Origin: Oscillospiraceae bacterium
GTDB lineage: Bacteria > Bacillota > Clostridia > Oscillospirales > Acutalibacteraceae
Direction of reading: 5' to 3'
DNA: 38,232 nt
Assembly (NCBI GenBank): GCA_029012445.1
Contig: JAQXMC010000015.1
Span: forward strand, 1-38,232
Both the position numbers and the translations under genes were made by a program. Of the stretch, positions 16,826 through 25,986 are shown one piece after another (the stretch's first letter is position 1; each line of letters begins with the position of its first letter). The notes below the pieces were generated by a model. It worked only from the letters and a program-made list of their open reading frames with translations, was not told the DNA's origin and made no database searches.

Positions 16826-18337
16826 TTAATCTTCGTCCTCGTCTTCGGGCTTCGCTTTGTCTATATCTATCCAGAACTCAACACCGTCCGGGCGGTTGAT
16901 AACGCCGTAGCCGTTTTTGTGAAGCTCCTGAATGGATTTGACAAAGGAAAGGCCGAGACCGAAGCGCCCTTCCGCTCTGCTGTGAGCCTTGTCTGCGCGG
17001 TAGAAGCTATCCCAGATGCGGTCGATATCCTCGTCTGATATGTTCTGACCGCTGTTATAAACGCTGAATCTGAATTTGTCGCCTATATCCTTGCAGCAGA
17101 TCAGAATCAGTTTCTTTCCGCTCGCGTGGCTGACCGCGTTTGAAACATAGTTGTTAATTATTGTGTCAATGCTCGAAACATCGGCGCAGCCCTCATAGCC
17201 GGCGTTTATATTTATGCAAAGAGTGATGCCGTCATCCTTGAGAAGCTTTATTCTCGGTCTTAACAGACTTTCGGTGACATAAAGAATATTGAAATTTTCC
17301 TTTTTGAACTTGTGAACGCCGCTTTCGTATTGGCATATCTCAAGCAGATTGATAACGAGAGCATTCATCTTCTGCGCTTCTTCCATGATGATGTCGCAGT
17401 ATTCTTCGGCGTCTTCGCCGTCGGTTATTCCTATCTTGAGACCTTCGGCGTACCCCTGAATGATTGAAATCGGAGTTTTAAGCTCGTGAGAGGCGTTGGA
17501 TATGAATTCGTTTTTGGCCTTGTCGATCTGCTGCTCTTTATATATATCCATTTCGAGCTGCTTATTCTTTTCGCGAAGATCCACGAGCGACATATCAAGA
17601 GCCGAAGAAAGTTGATTCAGGCTTTTTCCAAGCTCGTTTATCTCTCTGATCTTCGACTTGGGACATCGCTGTGTGAAATCAAGCTGAGCCATCTTTTTGG
17701 CAACATTGTTGACGGTCAGAATTGGCTTTGTGTATAGATTTTCATAGACTATAAGCAGCGATGTTATGACTATGAAAAGAGCCGCGCAGAATATATTGAT
17801 AAAGTCTCTGGCCAGTTTTGAGGTGCTTTCAACGACATCAAGCGATTCATATATCCGCACGGCGAAAAAATCCCCTATAACCGAATTATAGACTATATAT
17901 TTTGCTGTGCCCTTGATTTCCTGTTTTGTGTCGAAAAAAGAACCGTCGGAATTAAGCTCCGGCATTTTTATTGTTCTGAGCAGCTTTTCCTTTGTGTCGC
18001 TCGTGTTGAGCTGACCGCCGTAAAGATAGTCGTTGTTTTTCGTCGCGTAGATTATGGTCTCCGTCACGAGAGAGTATATCTCAATATAAGCGTTTGTGAG
18101 CGATTCAAGCTCCGATATGTCCTTATAATAACTCGTGCTGAGAAGATCATAGGTCTTAATCTTTTCCGCTATTGAGCACATTTCTTTTTTCGTCCGGTTT
18201 ATAAATATCTTTTCGGTGAACGAACTGTTGAAACATAATACGAGCAGTGTGAAGATTAATGTAATAGCAATCGTCTCTGTGAAAAGACGATTGCGTATTC
18301 CGGTTGAGTTTCCGGCGAACTTTTTAAATTTACTCAT
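16826..18337 (-). CDS. Sensor histidine kinase of a two-component system
   Basis: Membrane sensor kinase, 503 residues. Layout: first membrane helix (about 17-37), an extracytoplasmic sensing domain of about 150 residues, second membrane helix (about 185-207), HAMP region, then the phosphoacceptor helix with ASHELKTPISIIQGYAEG (His284). The C-terminal ATPase domain has the N-box NNYVSNAVSHAS, a G1-type stretch and RFGLGLSFVKSIQELH. The C-terminus is very acidic (PEDEDED). Its start overlaps the upstream regulator gene by 8 bases, so the pair is translationally coupled. The signal cannot be read from the sequence, and no obvious target operon adjoins. Confidence 0.93.
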   Translation of the reverse strand: MSKFKKFAGNSTGIRNRLFTETIAITLIFTLLVLCFNSSFTEKIFINRTKKEMCSIAEKIKTYDLLSTSYYKDISELESLTNAYIEIYSLVTETIIYATKNNDYLYGGQLNTSDTKEKLLRTIKMPELNSDGSFFDTKQEIKGTAKYIVYNSVIGDFFAVRIYESLDVVESTSKLARDFINIFCAALFIVITSLLIVYENLYTKPILTVNNVAKKMAQLDFTQRCPKSKIREINELGKSLNQLSSALDMSLVDLREKNKQLEMDIYKEQQIDKAKNEFISNASHELKTPISIIQGYAEGLKIGITDGEDAEEYCDIIMEEAQKMNALVINLLEICQYESGVHKFKKENFNILYVTESLLRPRIKLLKDDGITLCININAGYEGCADVSSIDTIINNYVSNAVSHASGKKLILICCKDIGDKFRFSVYNSGQNISDEDIDRIWDSFYRADKAHSRAEGRFGLGLSFVKSIQELHKNGYGVINRPDGVEFWIDIDKAKPEDEDED

Positions 18338-19019
18338 TGGTTGAATCCTCTATTTTGTATCCTATACCGTATACAGTCTTGAGGTGCTCGTTTCCCCATG
18401 CGCCGAGCTTTGTGCGAAGCCGAGCAACATGTGAGTCGACTGTTCTGACATCGCCGACATAGTCGTAGCCCCAGATGCTGTCGAGAAGCTGTTCTCTGCT
18501 GTAAACACGGCCGGGATTTTCCATCAGCTTCTGCAATATGTTATATTCTTTGAGCGTCAGCTCAAGCTCAACGCCGTTGAGATGCACTTCGTGGGCTTCT
18601 TCGTTTATAACGAGATTACAAATGGATTTTCCGTTTTTCGGTTTCATTTTGCCCTCTGTTCTTCTCAGAAGGGCCTCGACTCTTTTCATGAGAACAGACG
18701 GACTGAACGGCTTTGTGACATAATCGTCCGCGCCCGCCTCATAGCCTGTCAGCTCATCGAATTCCTCGCTTCTCGCCGTCAGGAGAATGATGGGCACATC
18801 CGAAGTCTCGCGGATCTTGCGGCAGACCTCCCAGCCGTTGTATTCGGGCATCATTATGTCAAGAATCAGAAGAGATACGCTGTCCTGATACTTATCAAAA
18901 AGATCAAGAGCCTGCTGACCGTCCTCGGCCTCAATGGGCTCATAGCCCTCCTTTTTAAGAAAATCGCCAACGAGCTTTCTGATACGCATTTCATCGTCGG
19001 CAACTATAATTTTTTTCAT
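18330..19019 (-). CDS. OmpR-family response regulator
   Basis: DNA-binding partner of the kinase encoded just downstream. The 229-residue product has a receiver domain with ADDE (8-9 acidic pair), phosphoacceptor D54 in LLILDIMMPEYNG, and the conserved Lys in DDYVTKPFSPS. The C-terminal winged helix includes LTLKEYNILQKLMENPGRVYSREQ split over its first helices and VRTVDSHVARLRTKL as the recognition helix. The start is the ATG at 19019 after a GGTGAT site. Upstream on the minus strand, TTGTCT and TAATAT with 17-bp spacing make a plausible promoter. It belongs to the PhoB/OmpR class; the regulon is unknown. Confidence 0.95.
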   Translation of the reverse strand: MKKIIVADDEMRIRKLVGDFLKKEGYEPIEAEDGQQALDLFDKYQDSVSLLILDIMMPEYNGWEVCRKIRETSDVPIILLTARSEEFDELTGYEAGADDYVTKPFSPSVLMKRVEALLRRTEGKMKPKNGKSICNLVINEEAHEVHLNGVELELTLKEYNILQKLMENPGRVYSREQLLDSIWGYDYVGDVRTVDSHVARLRTKLGAWGNEHLKTVYGIGYKIEDSTNE

Positions 19020-19514
19020 ATAGATCACCACCCGATAAAATATTAACATATATAAAAAATATAGACAAGAGTTTTCACAATGATTTTACAAAAGCGGCAA
19101 TCTAATGCAAAAAAATCCAAAGCTTTCCGACCTTATATTTTAGAAAAACGGGGATATGGACCTGATTTTTTCGAAGCGTTGCTGCCGATAACAAAAAAGC
19201 GGCGCGCATAAATTGCGTGCCGCAGAACAGTAATCAGCCGTTTTGAAAAATATGCTTTTGCGATTCAGCTATTGCTTTATTTTTCGGATTGGGCTATGAT
19301 TACTTGTGGCGCAGAGAGTTTGTCGTCCGCTCCCTGCTTTGTCATGACGGACCGATGTGAACGCCCGTCTGTCGCATTTATCCGGAGCTTTTCCGCATAA
19401 ACACTTGCAGAAAAAGCTCGGCAAACGCTTTTATTTATCGACCTTTGACTGCCGGTAATATTATGGACGCAAAAATCGGCTTTAATCACGGAAAAAAACG
19501 GAAAGAGTGATATC
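19020..19514. other. Gene-free stretch between the two-component system and rnhB
   Basis: About 495 bases without a convincing gene. The left part is AT-rich and holds the regulator's promoter. The middle carries a minus-strand terminator (19193-19223) that no annotated gene uses. A long imperfect hairpin lies at about 19391-19426 (GAGCTTTTTCTGCA against TGCGGAAAAGCTC on the minus strand). A 79-codon minus-strand frame (19277-19516) lacks a ribosome binding site and overlaps the rnhB start; it is not called. Confidence 0.6.
19193..19223 (-). terminator. Orphan leftward terminator
   Basis: On the minus strand, GCGGCACGCA pairs with TGCGCGCCGC (10 bp, one G-U), loop of 5, followed directly by TTTTTT. 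The upstream minus strand up to 19514 has no gene, so it may end a small RNA. Confidence 0.7.
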
Positions 19515-20117
19515 ATGGATTATAATTTTGAAAAACAGGCGATGGCGCGGGGCTTCGGAACGGTCTGCGGAGTTGACGAAGCGGGCAGAGGACCGCTTGC
19601 GGGGCCGGTTTGCGCGGCGGCGGTCATATTGCCGCTTGATTGCGATATAGAAGGACTGAACGACTCAAAAAAGCTGACCGAAAAAAAGAGGGAGGCGCTT
19701 TTCGATGTCATAAGAGAAAAGGCTGTTGCCTATTCGATAGCCATGGTCGACGAAAAAACAATAGATGAGATAAATATTCTTCAGGCTACCTTTCAGGCCA
19801 TGCGTCAGGCAATCGGCTCTCTTTCGGTCAGGCCCGACGCCGCTCTTATCGACGGCAACGGAAAGCCGGGCTCCGGCGTTGAGGAGATAACGATAGTCAA
19901 AGGTGACGGTCAGTCAATGTCCATAGCCGCCGCCTCTGTTCTTGCGAAGGTAACGAGGGACAGATACATGCTGGAGCTTGACAAAAAATATCCCGAATAT
20001 CAATTCAAAAAGCATAAGGGCTACGGAACCCGGCTTCATTATGAGTGCCTTGAAAAATACGGTATTTCACCGGTACACAGACTTTCGTTTTTAAAGAAAT
20101 TTCTTGAAAAGCAGTGA
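19515..20117 (+). CDS. rnhB: Ribonuclease HII
   Basis: Endonuclease that removes RNA primers and single ribonucleotides embedded in DNA. The 200-residue protein shows the RNase HII signature CGVDEAGRGPLAGPV with metal-binding D21 and E22, the third acidic site in LIDGNG (about residue 113), SIAAASVLAKVTRD and HKGYGTRLHYECLEKYG. The ATG follows AAAGAGTG. The stop is 4 bases ahead of the next start, as is usual for the rnhB-yraN pair in Bacillota. Confidence 0.97.
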   Translation: MDYNFEKQAMARGFGTVCGVDEAGRGPLAGPVCAAAVILPLDCDIEGLNDSKKLTEKKREALFDVIREKAVAYSIAMVDEKTIDEINILQATFQAMRQAIGSLSVRPDAALIDGNGKPGSGVEEITIVKGDGQSMSIAAASVLAKVTRDRYMLELDKKYPEYQFKKHKGYGTRLHYECLEKYGISPVHRLSFLKKFLEKQ

Positions 20118-20121
20118 TAAT

Positions 20122-20490
20122 ATGATCGGGAACGAAAAGGGGAATATGGGCGAAGCCTTTGCCTGCGAACTTCTGAAAAGCAAGGGCTACAATATAGTTT
20201 GCCGGAATTACACAAGCCGATACGGCGAAATAGACATTATCGCCGAGAAGGACGGCTACATAGTTTTTGTTGAGGTCAAGGCGAGAAAAACCAGGTTTGT
20301 TGTCAGCCCCACGGAGGCCGTGACGCCCGAAAAGCAAAAAAAGATCGTTAAAACGTCGCTTATGTATCTTCAAAGCTCCGCCTGCGGACTTCAGCCGAGA
20401 TATGATGTTATAGCCGTTGAGCTTGCGGGAAACAGAGTCTGCGGCGCAAAGCACTATATATCGGCGTTCGACGCTCAGGAAATGTTCTGA
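20122..20490 (+). CDS. YraN/UPF0102 family protein
   Basis: Small predicted nuclease-fold protein of the UPF0102 (YraN) family; its cellular role is not settled. The 122 residues show the endonuclease-like motif RYGEIDIIAEKDGYIVFVEVKAR, whose Asp, Glu and Lys match the active-site pattern of restriction-endonuclease-like folds. The N-terminal GNMGEAFACELLKSKGYNI is also typical. The start chosen is the ATG at 20122, giving MIGNEKGNMGE; an upstream TTG at 20104 overlaps rnhB and is less likely. It directly follows rnhB and is probably co-transcribed with it. Confidence 0.9.
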   Translation: MIGNEKGNMGEAFACELLKSKGYNIVCRNYTSRYGEIDIIAEKDGYIVFVEVKARKTRFVVSPTEAVTPEKQKKIVKTSLMYLQSSACGLQPRYDVIAVELAGNRVCGAKHYISAFDAQEMF

Positions 20491-20570
20491 ATACCGGAAA
20501 AACGGCGCCGCACTGCGCATAGACTCTAATATCGGGCAGTTTATGCCCAAACGCAAAACGGAGGTGCGCC

Positions 20571-21443
20571 ATGAAATATTTTGATCTTCACTGCGACAGC
20601 CTGACGAAGTGCTTCAACTCCGGAGACGAGCTGCATTCAAACGCCAATCATGTTTCTGCCAAAAAGGCGGAGTGCTTCGAAAAGTGGTCGCAGTTTTTCG
20701 CTGTTTTTATTCCCGACGGTTTTTCCGACGGGTACGCCAGGACTTACTTCAAAAAATGCGCCGTGTTCTTTGAAGAACAGACGGCCGACGAAAAAGTCGA
20801 CGCATACCTGACGGTTGAAAACTGCGGATTTATCGAAAATCCCGACGATATAATGCTTCTGAAAAGCAAAAATACGGTTGCCGCGTCTCTCACATGGAAC
20901 GGCGACAACAAGCTTGCCTGCGGAAGCGGAACGGAAAACGATACGGGACTGACGGCACTCGGAGCGGAAACCGTCAGGCGCCTTGAAAAGGAAAACATAC
21001 TGATAGATGTTTCTCACGCAAGCCGGAAGACATTCCGGGATATTGCAAAGCTTGCCGAAAGACCGATAATCGCCTCACATTCAAATTCGGACGAGATAAG
21101 GCGGTCAAAGCGAAATCTGAAGGACGACCAGATAAAATATATAATAGAAAACGGCGGACTGATAGGCTTGAATTTTTCAAGAAATTTTCTGCCGCTGGAC
21201 AGACCTCTTTTTGAGGGAATATATGAAAATGTGAAACACATCGTTTCAATGGGCGGCGAAAACAATATCTGCTTCGGCGGCGATTTTGACGGCTGCTTTA
21301 TACCACCGTGTCTTGACGGAATAGAAAAAGTGCCCGAGCTGTTCGCTTATCTGAGACACAGAGGCTTGAAAAACGGACTTCTGGACAAAATTTTCTATGA
21401 TAACGCTCAAAATTTTGCCGATAAGTATTTGCAACGGGCTTAA
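20571..21443 (+). CDS. Membrane dipeptidase (peptidase M19) family protein
   Basis: Zinc-dependent dipeptidase of the renal-dipeptidase family, acting on dipeptides in the cytoplasm or at the membrane. The 290-residue protein has FDLHCDSLTKC at the N-terminus (HxD metal site), an ASLTWNGDN segment, LIDVSHASRKTF and PIIASHSNSDEIRRSKRN with further metal-binding His residues, and CFGGDFDGC near the C-terminus. It is somewhat shorter than many M19 enzymes but covers the barrel. There is no signal peptide. GGAGGTG lies before the ATG. About 80 bases separate it from the YraN-family gene and 46 from thrC. Confidence 0.92.
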   Translation: MKYFDLHCDSLTKCFNSGDELHSNANHVSAKKAECFEKWSQFFAVFIPDGFSDGYARTYFKKCAVFFEEQTADEKVDAYLTVENCGFIENPDDIMLLKSKNTVAASLTWNGDNKLACGSGTENDTGLTALGAETVRRLEKENILIDVSHASRKTFRDIAKLAERPIIASHSNSDEIRRSKRNLKDDQIKYIIENGGLIGLNFSRNFLPLDRPLFEGIYENVKHIVSMGGENNICFGGDFDGCFIPPCLDGIEKVPELFAYLRHRGLKNGLLDKIFYDNAQNFADKYLQRA

Positions 21444-21489
21444 TTTATGCTAATATATCTTTGATTTTATTAAAACGGAGGAATGTTTT

Positions 21490-22986
21490 ATGCTTTATAC
21501 AAGCACAAGGGACAAGAGCGTCAGAGTCCCGTCGGCTCAGGCTATCGTTCAGGGAATTTCAAAGGACGGCGGTCTGTTCGTGCCAACCGAGATCCCGAAA
21601 ATTGACGCCGGCTTCATCGAAGCTCTTGTGCCTCTCGATTATATTTCAAGGGCAAAGAAGGTGCTGTCTCTTTATCTGACCGACTTCACCGAAGAAGAAA
21701 TCGAGATGTGCGTTAACGGAGCATATAAAGACGGAAAGTTCAGCAGCAAGTCGGTCGTACCTCTTGTCAGATATAACGAGAATGCGGATATTCTCGAGCT
21801 GTGGCGAGGACCGACCTGCGCCTTTAAGGATGTTGCTCTTCAGCTTCTTCCCTATCTTCTCACGGTTTCCGTCAAAAAGACGGTTGACGGAAAAACTATT
21901 GTCATTCTCGTTGCGACCTCCGGCGACACCGGAAAGGCGGCTCTTGAGGGCTTCAAGAATGTCCCCGGAACGAAAATAATGGTGTTCTATCCGAACGACG
22001 GAGTCAGCCCGATGCAGAAGCTTCAGATGGCCACTCAGGAGGGCGACAATGTCTGCGTTTGCGCTATAAACGGCAATTTTGACGACGCTCAGAACGGAGT
22101 TAAGGCTATCTTCACGGATAAAGCCGTTGCTGAAAGGCTCGATAAAAACAACATGATGTTCTCCTCGGCCAACTCAATAAACTGGGGCAGACTTGTCCCT
22201 CAGATCGTCTATTATATTTCGGCCTACTGCGATCTTGTCGCAAAGGGCAGGATCAAAAATTCTGATGAGATCAATATTGTTGTCCCGACCGGCAACTTCG
22301 GGAATATCCTCGCCGCTTATTACGCAAAGAGAATGGGACTTCCCGTCAGAAAGCTCGTCTGCGCGTCAAATTCAAACAATGTTCTGACAGATTTCATAAA
22401 GACCGGAACCTACGACAAGAACCGCCGTTTCTATCTGACGACCTCTCCGTCGATGGATATTCTCATTTCCAGCAACCTCGAAAGGCTTCTGTTCCATCTG
22501 ACCGGCGAAGACGACGAGACTGTCCGGAGACTTATGTCGGCTTTGTCAGAGGATGGGAAATACACCGTTGATGAAAGCGTGCTGAGTCAGCTCAGCGAAA
22601 TATTTGACGCCGGCTTCTGCGACGATAAAGCCGCCGCCGACACGATAAACAAGACTTTCAAAAACGGCTATCTTCTCGACACTCATACCGCCGTTGCGGT
22701 CAATGTTTATGACGCATATGTTCAGCGAACGGGCGACCGCACCCCGACGGTCATAGCTTCAACAGCTAACCCGTATAAATTTTCAGCCGCAGTCCTCAAA
22801 GCTGTTGCGGGCGACAAGGCCGCCGAGGGACTTGATGAGTTTGAACAGGTCAGCCGGCTCATTGAGCTGACAAAAGTGCCGTGTCCGCCGCAGCTTGCGG
22901 ATCTCAAGTCAAAAAAGAAAAGATTTGAAAAATGCTGCGATAAGCGGGATATGGCCGACGCCGTTTATGAAATGTTAGGTATATGA
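21490..22986 (+). CDS. thrC: Threonine synthase
   Basis: PLP enzyme converting O-phosphohomoserine to threonine. The 498-residue product has the N-terminal YTSTRDKSVRVPSAQAIVQG with SKDGGLFVP, the PLP-lysine region GPTCAFKDVALQLLP, ILVATSGDTGKAALEGF (phosphate and substrate binding), and NSINWGRLVPQIVYY. The length and order fit the longer bacterial/fungal-like ThrC class. The start follows CGGAGG. The metallophosphoesterase gene starts 9 bases later. No threonine T-box was recognised in the short upstream gap. Confidence 0.96.
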   Translation: MLYTSTRDKSVRVPSAQAIVQGISKDGGLFVPTEIPKIDAGFIEALVPLDYISRAKKVLSLYLTDFTEEEIEMCVNGAYKDGKFSSKSVVPLVRYNENADILELWRGPTCAFKDVALQLLPYLLTVSVKKTVDGKTIVILVATSGDTGKAALEGFKNVPGTKIMVFYPNDGVSPMQKLQMATQEGDNVCVCAINGNFDDAQNGVKAIFTDKAVAERLDKNNMMFSSANSINWGRLVPQIVYYISAYCDLVAKGRIKNSDEINIVVPTGNFGNILAAYYAKRMGLPVRKLVCASNSNNVLTDFIKTGTYDKNRRFYLTTSPSMDILISSNLERLLFHLTGEDDETVRRLMSALSEDGKYTVDESVLSQLSEIFDAGFCDDKAAADTINKTFKNGYLLDTHTAVAVNVYDAYVQRTGDRTPTVIASTANPYKFSAAVLKAVAGDKAAEGLDEFEQVSRLIELTKVPCPPQLADLKSKKKRFEKCCDKRDMADAVYEMLGI

Positions 22987-22995
22987 GGTGATCGT

Positions 22996-23688
22996 TTGTC
23001 AATTTTTGCAATAGCCGACACTCACCTTTCGCTCGGAACAGATAAGCCTATGGATATTTTCAACGGCTGGCAGGACTATGTCACAAGGCTTGAAAGCAAC
23101 TGGCGAAAGCTCGTCTGCGAAAAAGACACCGTTGTTATATCTGGAGATGTGTCGTGGGCGATGACTCTTGAAACCGCCCTTGACGATTTCAGATTTCTTG
23201 ACTCGCTGCCGGGCCAAAAGCTCATTATCAAGGGAAACCACGACTTCTGGTGGACGACGATGAGAAAGATGGAGAACTGGCTGAGCGAAAACGGAATGAC
23301 AAGCATCAGAATAATTCACAATAACGCTTTTCAGGCCGGTTCATTTGCCGTCTGCGGCAGCAGAGGGTGGTTTTTCGACGCTGAAAACGATCCCGATAAC
23401 AAGGTGCTTCTGCGCGAGGCGGGGAGGCTCAGGCGCTCGATCGAGGCGGCCAGAAGCCTCGGAAAGGAGCCGATAGTGTTTTTGCATTATCCGCCGCTGA
23501 CAACGGGAATGGACTGCATGGAGATACTCAATGTCTTGCGCGATGAGAAAATAAAACGCTGCTATTACGGGCATCTGCACGGCGCTTCAACAAAAAATGC
23601 CTTTATCGGTGAGCGATACGGAGTGAAATTTGACCTTATATCGGCTGATTTTCTGAAATTTTGTCCTAAACTTATTGAATTAGAGTGA
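22996..23688 (+). CDS. Metallophosphoesterase
   Basis: Calcineurin-like phosphoesterase, 230 residues, substrate unknown. The five di-metal motifs are visible in order: IADTHL (D-H), VISGDVSWAM (GD), IKGNHDFWW (GNHD), FLHYPP (H) and YYGHLHG (GHxH). The start is a TTG at 22996 after AGGTGA, directly behind the thrC stop; this fits the N-terminal beta strand MSIFAIADTHLS. It is probably co-transcribed with thrC. Homologues of this compact type are common in Clostridia. Roles in nucleotide or phospholipid turnover are possible, but nothing here decides. Confidence 0.88.
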   Translation: MSIFAIADTHLSLGTDKPMDIFNGWQDYVTRLESNWRKLVCEKDTVVISGDVSWAMTLETALDDFRFLDSLPGQKLIIKGNHDFWWTTMRKMENWLSENGMTSIRIIHNNAFQAGSFAVCGSRGWFFDAENDPDNKVLLREAGRLRRSIEAARSLGKEPIVFLHYPPLTTGMDCMEILNVLRDEKIKRCYYGHLHGASTKNAFIGERYGVKFDLISADFLKFCPKLIELE

Positions 23689-23770
23689 ATTTTTTAAAAA
23701 AGTATAGATTTTTTGTATTTATGCTGATATAATATATCGGATAAAAATGGGATCAAGGAGTTTTAAAGAA

Positions 23771-25147
23771 ATGAGTTTAAAATCAACAAACCAGAAAGAA
23801 ACAAATGTTTATGAGCTTGAAATAGCTATCGACAGCGAAACCTTTGCCGCAGCGATCAAAAAAGCTTACGCAAAGGCGAAAAAGAAGATTGCTGTTCCCG
23901 GCTTCCGCAAGGGCAAGGTTCCCCAGAGCATAATCGAAAAGATGTATGGCGAGAGCTTTTTCTATGAGGACGCGCTTGAGATATGCTATCCCGATGCTGC
24001 TGAAGAAGCGATCAAGGAATCCGGCCTTGAATTTATCGCAACGAACAATGTCGATGTCAAGAAGATGAGCGTCGAGGACGGTGTTGAGCTTGTTCTCACT
24101 ATCACCGTTAAGCCGCAGGTCGAGATAGAGGAATATAAACTTCTCAAGGCGACTCAGAAAAAGGTCGAGGCCACTGACGAGGAGATAGACGCAAAGATCG
24201 ACGAGCTTCGCGAAAGAAACGCAAGAATAGAAGCCGTTACCGACAGAAAGATTGAAAACGGCGATATTGTCACGATTGATTTCGAGGGCTTTGTTGACGG
24301 CGAGGCTTTCCCCGGCGGCAAGGCTGAAGAATACGATCTCACGATCGGCGCCGGTCAGTTTATTCCCGGCTTTGAGGATCAGCTTATCGGTCACGAGATG
24401 AACGAGGAGTTTGATATCAATGTCAAGTTTCCCGAGGAATACACACCCGAGCTTGCCGGAAAGGACGCTGTTTTCAAGATCAAGGTTCATGAGATCAAGG
24501 TTAAGCAGCTCCCCGAGGTTGACGACGATTTCGCTCAGGAGGTATCTGAGTTTGACACGGTCGAGCTTCTCAGAAAAGATATCGCAAAGCAGATCAAAGA
24601 GGAGAAGACCAAGGAGAACGAGACCGAGATCCAGAATCAGCTTTTCGACAAGCTTGCTGAGAATTTAAAGGGCGAGATCCCCGCAGTCATGGTTGACCAG
24701 GAGCTTGACAGCGAGATCAGAGATATTGATTACAGGCTCTCGATGCAGGGACTGAATTTTGAGACTTATCTCAAATACACGGGCATGACGCTTGAAAATT
24801 ACCGCGAGCAGGCAAGAGGCAACGCCGAGAAGTCGGTCAAGATCCGCCTTGCGCTTGAAAAGATCGCTCAGCTTGAGAGCCTTGAGGCGACGGAAGACGA
24901 CCTCAACGAGCTTTATGAGAAATACGCAAAGCAATACGGAATGGAGCTTGACGCAGTCAAGGCCGCTATTCCCGAGGATACGATCAAGAAGGATATCGCA
25001 GTTGACAAGGCGGTCAAGTTCGTCCGTGAGAACGCAAAGGTGACAACGGCGAGAAAGAAGAAAGCAGTCGCCAAGACCGAAAGTTCAGAGGAAGAGAAGG
25101 CAGACGCCAAGACAGAGAGCTCCGAGGAAGAGAAGGCAGCCGAATAA
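23771..25147 (+). CDS. tig: Trigger factor
   Basis: Ribosome-bound chaperone and prolyl isomerase that meets nascent chains at the tunnel exit. The 458-residue protein has the ribosome-docking loop PGFRKGKVP (about residues 44-52), an FKBP-type isomerase domain (about 155-240, with GDIVTIDFEGFVDGE and GAGQFIPGFEDQLIG), and the long helical C-terminal domain. The tail is unusual: after a basic cluster, KTESSEEEKA occurs twice, separated by DA. The start is the ATG at 23771, 10 bases after AAGGAG; an in-frame ATG at 23747 overlaps the ribosome binding site. A TATAAT at 23728-23733 may be its -10 box. clpP and clpX follow, the usual proteostasis cluster. Confidence 0.96.
   Translation: MSLKSTNQKETNVYELEIAIDSETFAAAIKKAYAKAKKKIAVPGFRKGKVPQSIIEKMYGESFFYEDALEICYPDAAEEAIKESGLEFIATNNVDVKKMSVEDGVELVLTITVKPQVEIEEYKLLKATQKKVEATDEEIDAKIDELRERNARIEAVTDRKIENGDIVTIDFEGFVDGEAFPGGKAEEYDLTIGAGQFIPGFEDQLIGHEMNEEFDINVKFPEEYTPELAGKDAVFKIKVHEIKVKQLPEVDDDFAQEVSEFDTVELLRKDIAKQIKEEKTKENETEIQNQLFDKLAENLKGEIPAVMVDQELDSEIRDIDYRLSMQGLNFETYLKYTGMTLENYREQARGNAEKSVKIRLALEKIAQLESLEATEDDLNELYEKYAKQYGMELDAVKAAIPEDTIKKDIAVDKAVKFVRENAKVTTARKKKAVAKTESSEEEKADAKTESSEEEKAAE
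25073..25138 (+). repeat. Duplicated KTESSEEEKA module in the trigger factor tail
   Basis: The two 30-base units (25073-25102 and 25109-25138) encode the same ten residues but differ at several synonymous third positions. The protein repeat has therefore been kept while the DNA drifted. Confidence 0.85.
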
Positions 25148-25170
25148 TTGATTAGCTTTCAGAAAGAATG

Positions 25171-25222
25171 ACAATAATTTGATAGCGTGGTACGCTTCGG
25201 CGTCCTGCGCTATCAAAATTAT
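25171..25222 (+). terminator. Long hairpin between tig and clpP
   Basis: ATAATTTGATAGCG pairs with CGCTATCAAAATTAT (one bulged base), and the tip is a small ACGC-TTCG-GCGT hairpin with a stable UUCG tetraloop. No clean T run follows, so it may attenuate, terminate inefficiently or act as an mRNA processing/stability element between tig and clpP. Confidence 0.55.
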
Positions 25223-25388
25223 GATTTTATCGGCAATTTCCGCATTTTTGCGGTACGCATTAAGCTGTCTGCGCTCACAGGGCAGTTGCCCGGGGCGGGA
25301 AGCAAAACTAAAAAATAGAGAAGAATGTGTGCGCTCGCAGCCCGCCGGCGCATACCAAAAACATTGCGGGCGGAAAGGCAGAAAAATT

Positions 25389-25970
25389 ATGAGTTTAGTA
25401 CCTTATGTAGTTGAACAGACAAACAGGGGAGAGAGACAATATGATATTTTCTCCCGCTTACTTAACGACAGAATAGTGGTCCTCTCAGACGAGGTCAACG
25501 ACGCGACAGCTTCTCTTGTTGTCGCTCAGCTTCTTTACCTTGAAAGTCAGGATTCCGAAAAGGATATCAGCTTTTATATCAACAGCCCGGGCGGATCAGT
25601 GACTTCCGGCCTTGCTATCTATGACACGATGCAGTATATCAAGTGCGATGTTTCAACAATTTGCATGGGACTTGCCGCAAGCATGGGCGCATTTCTGCTC
25701 TCATCAGGCGCAAAGGGCAAGAGATTTGCTCTGCCGAACAGCGAAATAATGATCCATCAGCCGTCAGGCGGAGCGCAAGGTCAGGCGACAGATATCAAGA
25801 TAGTTGCCGATCACATTCTCAGAACCAAGGAAAAGCTGAACAAAATACTCGCTGAAAACACGGGCAAGCCCATTGAAGTTATAGCTGAGGACACCGAGAG
25901 AGATAATTTCATGTCGGCCGAAGAAGCGCTTGATTACGGCTTGGTAGACAAAATACTTTATAAGAGATAA
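25389..25970 (+). CDS. clpP: ATP-dependent Clp protease proteolytic subunit ClpP
   Basis: Serine peptidase that forms the double-ring proteolytic chamber used by ClpX and other Clp ATPases. The 193 residues begin [20 protein letters not shown] and contain the full triad: Ser98 in GLAASMGA, His123 in MIHQP, and Asp172 in [12 protein letters not shown]. The [13 protein letters not shown] loop (62-74) is the substrate-binding strand. The start at 25389 gives the canonical N-terminus; the open frame further upstream lacks homology. clpX begins 16 bases after the stop, so the two are made together. Confidence 0.98.
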   Translation: MSLVPYVVEQTNRGERQYDIFSRLLNDRIVVLSDEVNDATASLVVAQLLYLESQDSEKDISFYINSPGGSVTSGLAIYDTMQYIKCDVSTICMGLAASMGAFLLSSGAKGKRFALPNSEIMIHQPSGGAQGQATDIKIVADHILRTKEKLNKILAENTGKPIEVIAEDTERDNFMSAEEALDYGLVDKILYKR

Positions 25971-25986
25971 TATAAGAGGATAGATC

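Noticed and set aside
19277..19516. 79-codon minus-strand frame ahead of rnhB
   Set aside because: No ribosome binding site, overlaps the rnhB start, and no recognisable features; the terminator beyond it is reported separately.
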